Below are positions 56,643 to 63,725 of a stretch of DNA of 64,000 nt, piece after piece. The DNA is from Segatella copri (GTDB taxonomy: Bacteria > Bacteroidota > Bacteroidia > Bacteroidales > Bacteroidaceae), in NCBI RefSeq assembly GCF_009494395.1, contig NZ_VZCB01000079.1:248001-312000 (forward strand), read 5' to 3'. Each line of letters opens with the position of its first letter. Position 1 is the first letter of the stretch. Made by a program: the position numbers and the translations under genes. The notes under the pieces were generated by a model that saw only the letters and a list, made by a program, of their open reading frames with translations, did not search any database and was not told the origin of the DNA.

Positions 56643-56677
56643 AAAAATCCCGAAACCGCCAAGCGATTTCGGGATTT
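56643..56677 (-). terminator. Terminator upstream of the ATPase gene
   Basis: AAATCCCGAAA (56645-56655) pairs with TTTCGGGATTT (56667-56677); the minus strand continues TT. It would stop transcripts from the small-lipoprotein cluster before the ATPase promoter. Confidence 0.75.
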
Positions 56678-56948
56678 ATTATGTAGTCAACTGTGCACCC
56701 AATACCTTGAAGGGAATTTTATCACTCTATCAACGTCTATTAAAGAGCTTATATGATGTAACAAGTAAGAAGAGGGTGCGTCATAAGATGAGGTGTTTTG
56801 GTTAAATCTCCAAACTTTTTGGGAGTTTTTCATCTTTTATAGACGCCGATCGCTTACGTGAAAAAAGTTTTTTAGCAAAAAAAGTCTCATAGTCTCATTT
56901 TTGTTTGAAAAATATGGATTAAGCACTTGTTATATAAAGAATTAGCAA

Positions 56949-56988
56949 CAATGAGACTTCTCGGTTTTAGCGCCGAGAAGTCTCATTG
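56949..56988. repeat. 16-bp perfect inverted repeat
   Basis: CAATGAGACTTCTCGG (56949-56964) and CCGAGAAGTCTCATTG (56973-56988) with an 8-base loop. No T-run. It lies in a 517-bp gene-free stretch (56604-57120) that otherwise holds only the ATPase promoter, one terminator and a possible decayed box-like stretch near 56737. Confidence 0.6.
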
Positions 56989-57120
56989 ATGTATCATGGA
57001 AGTATCATTGACTGCACTTTTAGCTAATGCTTCTACTATTTCTGTTTTATGAAATTGATAGTGTCTACCTTTCTAGTTTATAAAGTAAAAAAGTGTCTAC
57101 TGAAATCAGGAAAAGTCAAA

Positions 57121-57558
57121 TTACCATTCACACATCGTAGCCTTAAATTTGATTCCATTTAAGATTCTATCAAATTTTCTTTCCTCTGTTGGAATTACAT
57201 TAAAATAACAAACTCTGAAACTAGAATATGTATCACGCCTCCATTTAAGACCTTTCTTGTCCATACCTTTTTCTATAAGATGCTTATCCTTCAACGATGT
57301 CGAAGGCTTAAAATCATCTATAGGAGTTTTCATTAAAGGACCTTGCAATATCAATAAGACACCGCCACTTCTAAATGAAAAAGCATAAACAACTCCTTCC
57401 TCATAATATTCTATCTGGCGTTTTACTCCCTGTTCCATAGACAAATCGACTTGAACAGCATGCAAATTCAACGTTTCTTTTGTGTATTTATGACTAGCAC
57501 AAGAATAAAACACCCCCATACTAATCATTAGCCAACCATTAGCGATTATTCTTTTCAT
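57121..57558 (-). CDS. Small lipoprotein, possible immunity protein
   Basis: 145 residues; signal with lipobox Cys at 20 (VFYSCASH). No family recognised. The mature part is mixed beta/charged (FSFRSGGVLLILQGPLMKTP, SSFRVCYFNVIPTEERKF). Its start overlaps the end of the Rhs-like remnant by 20 bp, so translation is coupled to it. In polymorphic-toxin loci the gene right after the toxin C-terminus is its immunity gene; that analogy is the only functional hint. Last gene of the cluster. Confidence 0.55.
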   Translation of the reverse strand: MKRIIANGWLMISMGVFYSCASHKYTKETLNLHAVQVDLSMEQGVKRQIEYYEEGVVYAFSFRSGGVLLILQGPLMKTPIDDFKPSTSLKDKHLIEKGMDKKGLKWRRDTYSSFRVCYFNVIPTEERKFDRILNGIKFKATMCEW

Positions 57559-57895
57559 AATTATCTATAGCTTGTTGTTCAACAATATTTATCTGCTCTT
57601 CTAATTCTGTATTATTCTTACCAAAAACCGGATAAGAAACAACTTGATTGAAATAAGGATCAAACTCTTTAACATATCCCACGACTCCAAAAGTATGACT
57701 AGGTTCTATTGATGGATTTTTCTGCTTTAATTCATAAAAATAGGCATGTCCGTACAAGTTGCCAAGTACATCATACTCTATATTGCTGATGCCCTTGTTC
57801 AAGTCCTTTATCAAAGCGCCGTTAGTATCATAGAAATACTCCACGTCCGCATTTGCTCCATCCTTGAATACTACAAGTATTATAAATCTTTTCAT
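57539..57895 (-). CDS. Rhs-repeat remnant with a novel C-terminal tail
   Basis: 118 residues. Residues about 12-50 (DGANADVEYFYDTNGALIKD, then LNKGISNIEYDVLGNLYG) match the YD-type pattern of Rhs core repeats in Bacteroidetes. After NLYG the chain changes to an unrelated tail (HAYFYELKQKNPSIEPSHTF to YEKNNR), as expected at an Rhs core/toxin-tip junction. It has an ATG but no signal, shell or full core, so it is a displaced 3' end of an Rhs gene. GHAYFY...F may be a toxin tip, family unknown. Confidence 0.6.
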   Translation of the reverse strand: MKRFIILVVFKDGANADVEYFYDTNGALIKDLNKGISNIEYDVLGNLYGHAYFYELKQKNPSIEPSHTFGVVGYVKEFDPYFNQVVSYPVFGKNNTELEEQINIVEQQAIDNYEKNNR

Positions 57896-57911
57896 AAGAC
57901 GATAAACTATA

Positions 57912-58445
57912 TTATTTTTCTATTAATGTATCTCGTTTAATTTTAGGCATTACAAGCGTATCGGGTTGATAATTAACCCAAACACTATCTCGATGTCTTT
58001 TATACATCCTTGCTCTTTTGGTATAATTAACAAATGGAGTTTTATTTATAAACATCGTATCACTAGCATTTTCAGAATTAACAATTGGTACAGAATCCCG
58101 AACAGCATAACAAATCGAGATAGTATCTTTGCTTTTCATATGTTTATCAAACATATATACATTCTCACTAGCTGCAATTTTGTATACATTTCCACTAGAA
58201 AAAGAGAATCCAAAAGGAGATTGTATCAAATCCTCATAAAAAGGACCTACCCAATATGAACCTTTAATGCGATTATGCCATATTGGTACATCTTTAGATT
58301 TTACAATCAAATAAGAATTCTTACCCATTGGATATCTTTCCAAGTCTTTAACTATAAAAGAAACCATATGTCGTTCTCTTCTCTCCTGTGTACAAGAAAA
58401 CATACAAAATAACAGCATAAATACAATTAAATTTTTCATACGCAC
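57912..58445 (-). CDS. Small lipoprotein of unknown function
   Basis: 177 residues; lipobox Cys at 18 (LFCMFSCTQE); the start may be two codons later (MKNLIVF). Beta-rich with GSYWVGPFYEDLIQSPFGFS, ending in a basic/charged tail. Follows the 182-residue lipoprotein after 19 bp and precedes the Rhs remnant by 16 bp. No toxin-like remnant was found directly upstream of this one. Not recognised. Confidence 0.55.
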   Translation of the reverse strand: MRMKNLIVFMLLFCMFSCTQERRERHMVSFIVKDLERYPMGKNSYLIVKSKDVPIWHNRIKGSYWVGPFYEDLIQSPFGFSFSSGNVYKIAASENVYMFDKHMKSKDTISICYAVRDSVPIVNSENASDTMFINKTPFVNYTKRARMYKRHRDSVWVNYQPDTLVMPKIKRDTLIEK

Positions 58446-58464
58446 TAATTATTTTTTTACTATC

Positions 58465-59013
58465 CTAAAATATAAAGAAATATTCACCTTTCTCTCTATT
58501 TTTTTTTTCTTCCTTGTACTGAAATGGTTTTTGAAAATCTCTATAATCTTTAGGTATATGAGACTTGGGAACCAACTCTAAAGTGTCTACAGCGTTTTTG
58601 GGATCAATGTCATTACGAATCAAGATTCTATTATCGGAAACAGAAATAATTTTATAGCGAAAGCGTCCAAAACGGATTGTGTTACGGTTTAACAAATTCC
58701 AACTTGGTTCATAAAGATAATGAGAAACAAGGAAACCATTATATTCCCTAAAACGCCAATTTGCTCGAAACTCGATAAAAACACCTTTGCTATCGACATA
58801 AAAATAGAAAGAATCCTCCCTACAAAAATAAGGGTGTCTTGTTTCGTCCTCATTCTGCTTACTATCTATATAATGCCAATATTGATAACTATTTCTTGTA
58901 AGAATTTTCTTTACATCCTTACAAGAACATAAGATAGCCATTATACATAAAAACATAACCGTTTTTACTATTCCAAATTCATTTTTTCTATTTTGTACCA
59001 TATACATATTCAA
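58465..59013 (-). CDS. Small lipoprotein, possible immunity protein
   Basis: 182 residues with hydrophobic segment and lipobox Cys near 31 (MAILCSCKDV); a later Met could be the true start. Body rich in aromatic and basic residues (FCREDSFYFYVDSKGVFIEF, RFGRFRYKIISVSDNRI). Its start overlaps the end of a 55-codon remnant by 26 bp. Not recognised. Confidence 0.55.
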   Translation of the reverse strand: MNMYMVQNRKNEFGIVKTVMFLCIMAILCSCKDVKKILTRNSYQYWHYIDSKQNEDETRHPYFCREDSFYFYVDSKGVFIEFRANWRFREYNGFLVSHYLYEPSWNLLNRNTIRFGRFRYKIISVSDNRILIRNDIDPKNAVDTLELVPKSHIPKDYRDFQKPFQYKEEKKNREKGEYFFIF

Positions 59014-59155
59014 AATGATTATTTCGTCTAACTATTCTACCTAATCCTAGCGGTTTAATGATTGAATTTGCTTTTACCATTATTTGTATCAGTGCATTTG
59101 CGCTTTGTTCTTTTTTATTCGCTTCGTTCATTAAAACAATCATATTTTTTATCAT
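58988..59155 (-). CDS. 55-codon open frame, possible toxin C-terminal remnant
   Basis: Read directly: starts MIKNMIVLMNEANKKEQ and ends RRNNHFEYVYGTK. No signal peptide. A stop lies three codons before the ATG. It overlaps the next lipoprotein gene, the same layout as the other remnants in this cluster. Too short for family assignment; may be chance. The other part of 59014-59193 shows nothing else. Confidence 0.35.
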   Translation of the reverse strand: MIKNMIVLMNEANKKEQSANALIQIMVKANSIIKPLGLGRIVRRNNHFEYVYGTK

Positions 59156-59193
59156 ACGATTTTATTTTTTCAGTTCCCTAGGCGATTTTTTCG

Positions 59194-59799
59194 TCAGTAG
59201 GCACAATCAATAACTACCTTTTTTTCCTTACCTTTTTTAATATCTATCAACTTATAGTTTATATGACTATAAGAAGATATCCTAATCGGATACATAAGTT
59301 GTACAAATTCATCTTTATATCTAGTTAAATCAACACCTAACGTACTATTATAAGATACATTTTTCTTCTCTTCTATTTCAAAAGAACCAGACATTGCACA
59401 TAATGAAAGAATAATCATTTGATTGTCCGTGAGTTTAATTTCACATTTACTAAAGCCATCATACTCCTTACTAAATCTTTGCAATTCGGAGTTATACATA
59501 AGAAAACCCTTTTCTACTCCAAACTTTTGTTGATAAATTTTACAATATAAAGAAGATTCCACGCCCATCAAAAAAGGACATATATATGAATTCTTCAACA
59601 AACCATATATAAGCTTTTCACAATGGCACATCTGAATTCTTAACCCCTTATCCTTTTCAAAAAAACCATCAATACATACAGGGTATGCATTAGGTGATAT
59701 GATAAATAAATTATAATATATAAATGTCCCTGTAACAAGTTTCGCTTTCAAAGAAATTGCGAAACACAGGTATAAGATTATAAATAATATTTTTTTCAT
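59194..59799 (-). CDS. Small exported protein, possible immunity protein
   Basis: 201 residues; signal peptide MKKILFIILYLCFAISLKAK, no lipobox. Contains several Cys (QMCHCEKLIYGL, NSYICPFLM, LYCKIYQ, ALIDCAY-like end VVIDCAY), consistent with disulfides in the periplasm. Begins with an ATGA overlap on the stop of the zincin-like remnant, the tightest form of translational coupling. Not recognised. Confidence 0.55.
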   Translation of the reverse strand: MKKILFIILYLCFAISLKAKLVTGTFIYYNLFIISPNAYPVCIDGFFEKDKGLRIQMCHCEKLIYGLLKNSYICPFLMGVESSLYCKIYQQKFGVEKGFLMYNSELQRFSKEYDGFSKCEIKLTDNQMIILSLCAMSGSFEIEEKKNVSYNSTLGVDLTRYKDEFVQLMYPIRISSYSHINYKLIDIKKGKEKKVVIDCAY

Positions 59800-60117
59800 T
59801 TTTCTTTTTTTATAAAAGGTAAAACATCATTAAGCAAATCACTTCCAAAGAGTTGTGCATCTTTTGCATTAGGAGACCTTGGGGGATAACACATTATTCC
59901 AGAAGAACCACCTTTCATTTTAGGGTGCTCAAAACCAAATGTATGAAAAATTTCATATAATCTATTTTTCTCTGTATCAAAGTTCACATTCATTACAATA
60001 TTCTGATTGTTATCTGTTGCTCCACCAACGGTAGCAGTACTACCATCTGCATATTCCTTAGTATCAAAATACTTTTCAAAATCTTGTGACTTTCTAAGAG
60101 AATTGCCATTTAAGACT
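59796..60117 (-). pseudogene. Headless zincin-metallopeptidase remnant (toxin-tip-like)
   Basis: The frame is open from 60117 but its first ATG is at 59993. The visible end has IFHTFGFEHP then SSGIMCYPP: the pattern HExxHxxGxxH plus Met-turn of metzincins, except that the first His is Tyr (YEIFHTFGFEH). Only about 105 codons exist, with no signal or core. This fits a C-terminal metallopeptidase toxin tip cut off from its carrier and catalytically impaired. An ATGA overlap couples it to the 201-residue exported protein. Confidence 0.5.
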
Positions 60118-60123
60118 TAATTT

Positions 60124-60675
60124 TTATTCTTCCAAAACTCGCATGCACTCCCATTCTACTACTAAAGAATCATACATGCAAGTAACCTTATTCTCTTCGA
60201 CACTAGTTATAAAACTTGAAATATATTTATTAATATCTGATTCTTTACAAACTATCATATGCCGTGAAACACAACTTTTTATCTTTTCAAAAGGGATATT
60301 CGAAGAGATTATAGTAAACTTAAACCTTTTCATAGGATATACAATTTTTATAAATGTCTGAGGAAAGACAAAAGAATATGGCTCTCCACAATTTATCACA
60401 TTATCATATGCCCAACAAGATAACGAAAAATCGCCATAACGACGATAGCACTTTCTATATAACACTTCTTCAAAATTCATTTTTTCCAAATCATCCTCTG
60501 TAAAAAGAATTACAATTGGTTCCATGTTACTATTCACGACATCAAAAGACACACATCTTATCGTATCACGATCTAACGTTCCATGAGCAACATAATAAAC
60601 TTGCTCATGGTATTCTAAACTATATGTGAGCAAAAAATACCCAAACAACACAAACAACGCCAAAATTCTTTTCAT
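60124..60675 (-). CDS. Small exported protein, possible immunity protein
   Basis: 183 residues; signal MKRILALFVLFGYFLLTYS. Cys pairs (IRCVSFDV, RKCYRRYG, LSCWAYDNVINCGEP, KSCVSRHMIVCKES, VTCMYDS, WECMRV) suggest disulfides. Its ATG overlaps the stop of an upstream remnant (ATGA at 60672-60675), and the zincin remnant starts 6 bp after its stop. Not recognised. Confidence 0.55.
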   Translation of the reverse strand: MKRILALFVLFGYFLLTYSLEYHEQVYYVAHGTLDRDTIRCVSFDVVNSNMEPIVILFTEDDLEKMNFEEVLYRKCYRRYGDFSLSCWAYDNVINCGEPYSFVFPQTFIKIVYPMKRFKFTIISSNIPFEKIKSCVSRHMIVCKESDINKYISSFITSVEENKVTCMYDSLVVEWECMRVLEE

Positions 60676-60818
60676 TTAGCAAAATTTTTAACAGTTTCTT
60701 TTCTAGCCTTAATTGAACACTCTTTAAGATATCCATTTGTTTCGATATTTCCATCAAAATGATGTACTGCTTTGTGCCTTGACTGAAATGGCCAAGGCAC
60801 AAAGAAACAACATGATAC
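60672..60818 (-). pseudogene. Headless coding remnant upstream of the 183-residue protein
   Basis: Open frame of 48 codons with no start, reading PWPFQSRHKAVHHFDGN then a basic end (KARKETVKNFAK-stop). It ends in ATGA with the next gene. The 12-bp hairpin at 60770-60804 lies in its first third and may mark the break. Likely the last part of a lost toxin-type protein; family unknown. Confidence 0.35.
60770..60804. terminator. Hairpin downstream of GH3
   Basis: CTTTGTGCCTTG (60770-60781) is the perfect inverse of CAAGGCACAAAG (60793-60804). No T-run follows on the minus strand, so termination may be Rho-dependent or weak. Confidence 0.4.
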
Positions 60819-60874
60819 TTAAAGTTCTTTCAATTTACAATACTTTCAAGCCTGCCTTCTTAGTCAGATTTTTC

Positions 60875-63481
60875 TTAATATTCATAATTTACCATTATCT
60901 TCTTCAAGTCCTTATCTGCCGAGCTATTGCCATAATATACCTCATAGTTACCTGCCTTGGCACGCACGGTATTGGTGGCAGCATCGAAGAGTTCGAAGTT
61001 TCTGCTATCCAGCGTGATGACAGCCTCAGCAGTCTTTCCTGCCTTCACCTCCACTCTCTCGAAAGCCTTCAAGCTCTTCAATGGTCCTTCGGTATCGGCA
61101 GGATCCTTCACATACACCTGCACAATCTCGGTTCCATCTTTCTTGCCAACATTACTTACAGGCACCTTCAAGGTAATCTTCTCACCCTTCTTCAGGATAG
61201 AGTTGGAAAGTGTAGCATCGCCAATACGGAAAGAAGTGTAGCTTAAACCATATCCGAATGGGAAGAGCGCATCGTTCATATAACGATAGGTTCTGCCCTT
61301 CATGCTATAATCCTTGAAATCAGGCAACTGCTCTGAATTTTTATAGAACGTAATAGGCAACTTGCCGGCAGGATTGTACTCTCCGAAGAGTACACGAGCC
61401 ACTGCCTCACCACCTTCCTGACCAGGATACCAGGCCTGGAGGATGGCATCGCAACTCTCTGTCTCTGGAGTCAAGGCAATGGCAGAACCCGAACAGTTGA
61501 CAAAGACAACCTTTTTGCCAGCCTCCTTCAAAGCCTTCAGGAAATTGCGCTGAACCTTAGGCAATTCGATGTTGGTGCGGTCACCACCCTTGAAGCCAGA
61601 AATCTCGATAGGCATTTCCTCACCTTCCAACTGTGGAGAGATACCACCTACGAAGACTACAGTCTCGCAATCCTTCAACTGCTTGAGCGAAGCCTTATAG
61701 TCGATAGGATTCTCATGACCGATATTGAACTTCATGTCCGCATTATAGGTTGGCATTTCGTGATAGCGGATCTCTATCTTATACTCCTTGCCCTTCTCGG
61801 CTTGGAACTCGATACGACTCTCGGTAGTACGCCAGATAGAATGCTCTGCCTTCTTCTCACCATTCAGATATACCTCGTAGTGACCGCAACCAGCCACGTC
61901 GAGCAACACCTTGTCTGTCTGCTTAGGACGGAACACGGTTTCATATTTTGCAGAGAAGCCCACCAACTTCACATTAGGAGCAAAAGAATGCTGACCATAG
62001 GTCGTTACCTGCACAGGATTCTTCTCCTGGGTGATGGCAACAGGCTTGCCTTCCATCTTGCGGTTGTTCCAGAAAGTGCCCTTAAAGCCCATCTTGCCAT
62101 CCATACTACACTGGTCGAAGTAAGAATTCAAAGTCTGGTCGTTCACCAAGTCGCATCCATTAAAGGTGACAACCTGGTTTTTCTTCAAACGACTCCTGAT
62201 ACCATCCAGGATGGTAATTGTCTGTCGTGGAGTACCATTATAGTTTCCCCACATCATCGGTTCGTTATCCACATTTGGTCCGATGAAAGCAATCTTCTTT
62301 ACCTTTTTATCGAGAGGCAATACCTCATTCTTGTTTTGGAGCAGCGTCATGGTCTGCAGAGCCATATCGAGCGAGAGCTGGCGATGCGCCTTACTGCAAA
62401 GCACCGATACTGGAATCTTCGACCATGATACAATCTTGTTGTCATCCATCTCGCCCAAATCGAAACGACCTTCGAGCAGACGAATCACATGCTTATCAAC
62501 TTCATCTTCAGTCAAGGCACCATACTTCACTGCCTCAGGCACCGACTTATATACATAATTATATCCACACTCCACATCTGTACCAGCCAGCACGCCCTTG
62601 GCAGCCGCATTTCTGGCATTGCTCGAAACCTTATGATTCTCCCAGAAATCAGTAACAGCGCCACAGTCGGAAACTACCAGGTACTTGAATCCCCACTCAT
62701 CCCTGAGAATCTGCTGCAAAAGGCGGGTGTTGCCGCAGCATGGTTCATCATCCCAACGCTGATAGGCACACATCACCTCACGCACCTTGGCATCCTGCAC
62801 CAGTGATTTGAAGGCAGGCATATAAGTTTCCCAAAGGTCACGCGGCGTGACATCGGTAATATTGTCTGTATGGCGAGCCCATTCCGGTCCGCTATGGATT
62901 GCATAGTGCTTGGCACAAGCCAAGAGTTTGCGGTATTTCGTATCTTCAGGTCCCTGCAATCCGCGCACCACGGCACATCCCATCCTACTGGTAAGATAAG
63001 GATCCTCACCATAGGTTTCCTGTCCACGTCCCCAGCGAGGATCACGGAAGATATTCACGTTTGGAGTCCAGACAGATAAAGCATGGAAACGGGTTACATC
63101 TCCTCCCTTCTGCTGCAGTTCATTCCATTTGGCACGCATCTCATCAGATGTTGCATCAAAGACTCTATACACCATTCTGTCGTTAAACGAAGCTGCCATT
63201 CCGATAGGTTCCGGAAAGACGGTTACATCTCCCATGTTCGCCACACCATGCAGTGCTTCGCTCCACCACTGGAATCTCTTGATTCCCAATCGCGGAATAG
63301 CCGGCGAATCATCCAGCATCAGAGAAGCTTTCTCTTCCAAAGTGAGACGACCACATAAATCTACCGCTCTTTCATGAGCCGAGAGGGCTGGATTCTGATA
63401 AGGCAACTGCTGCGCTGAGGCATTGCCGGAGGACATAGTTACCACAAACATCAAAGCTGCGTATATAACATTCTTGTTCAT
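60875..63481 (-). CDS. GH3 beta-xylosidase-type enzyme with PA14 insert
   Basis: 868 residues, signal ending ASAQ. Cuts xylose from the non-reducing end of xylo-oligosaccharides (typical role). N-terminal TIM-like domain with nucleophile D272 (YLVVSDCGAV), KHYAIHSGPE, alpha/beta sandwich from about 395 interrupted by a PA14 domain (about 450-600, GFKGTFWNNRKMEGKP, GHYEVYLNG), and C-terminal fibronectin-III domain (VPVSNVGKKDGTEIVQVYV). The length and PA14 layout match Prevotella Xyl3A-type enzymes. Its promoter carries the same box as the distant locus genes, so it belongs to that regulon although the toxin-like array lies between. Confidence 0.93.
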   Translation of the reverse strand: MNKNVIYAALMFVVTMSSGNASAQQLPYQNPALSAHERAVDLCGRLTLEEKASLMLDDSPAIPRLGIKRFQWWSEALHGVANMGDVTVFPEPIGMAASFNDRMVYRVFDATSDEMRAKWNELQQKGGDVTRFHALSVWTPNVNIFRDPRWGRGQETYGEDPYLTSRMGCAVVRGLQGPEDTKYRKLLACAKHYAIHSGPEWARHTDNITDVTPRDLWETYMPAFKSLVQDAKVREVMCAYQRWDDEPCCGNTRLLQQILRDEWGFKYLVVSDCGAVTDFWENHKVSSNARNAAAKGVLAGTDVECGYNYVYKSVPEAVKYGALTEDEVDKHVIRLLEGRFDLGEMDDNKIVSWSKIPVSVLCSKAHRQLSLDMALQTMTLLQNKNEVLPLDKKVKKIAFIGPNVDNEPMMWGNYNGTPRQTITILDGIRSRLKKNQVVTFNGCDLVNDQTLNSYFDQCSMDGKMGFKGTFWNNRKMEGKPVAITQEKNPVQVTTYGQHSFAPNVKLVGFSAKYETVFRPKQTDKVLLDVAGCGHYEVYLNGEKKAEHSIWRTTESRIEFQAEKGKEYKIEIRYHEMPTYNADMKFNIGHENPIDYKASLKQLKDCETVVFVGGISPQLEGEEMPIEISGFKGGDRTNIELPKVQRNFLKALKEAGKKVVFVNCSGSAIALTPETESCDAILQAWYPGQEGGEAVARVLFGEYNPAGKLPITFYKNSEQLPDFKDYSMKGRTYRYMNDALFPFGYGLSYTSFRIGDATLSNSILKKGEKITLKVPVSNVGKKDGTEIVQVYVKDPADTEGPLKSLKAFERVEVKAGKTAEAVITLDSRNFELFDAATNTVRAKAGNYEVYYGNSSADKDLKKIMVNYEY

Positions 63482-63528
63482 TGTAATTACTATTAAGCTA
63501 TTAGTATATTAAATTGTTATTTGCACTG

Positions 63529-63582
63529 CAAAGGTAAACAAAAAAGCAGAATACTATTTTATCACAAGTATCAAATACTTTA
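63529..63582 (-). promoter_or_regulatory. GH3 promoter: -7 element and candidate HTCS box
   Basis: -7 TACCTTTG (minus) at 63529-63536; box AAGTATCAAATACTTTA at 63566-63582, 29 bp apart. Here the box is a perfect dyad, AAGTAT-CAA-ATACTT. Confidence 0.72.
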
Positions 63583-63593
63583 AATTATGTAAA

Positions 63594-63725
63594 TTACATC
63601 TGTACCTTTACAGCCTTACCGTCATATTCCACACTCTTGCTTGCCTGCATAGGCTGATCGACCGCATCAATGGCATCACAGTCTTCATCATCCAATAAAG
63701 ATGCCACCACATCACCGCATTTTGT
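63594..63725 (-). pseudogene. C-terminal tail of a lost gene upstream of GH3
   Basis: The minus-strand frame ends with DAVDQPMQASKSVEYDGKAV and VQM-stop at 63594. It has no ATG start in this interval and is preceded by a stop. It parallels the tail at 54899-54985. Confidence 0.4.
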
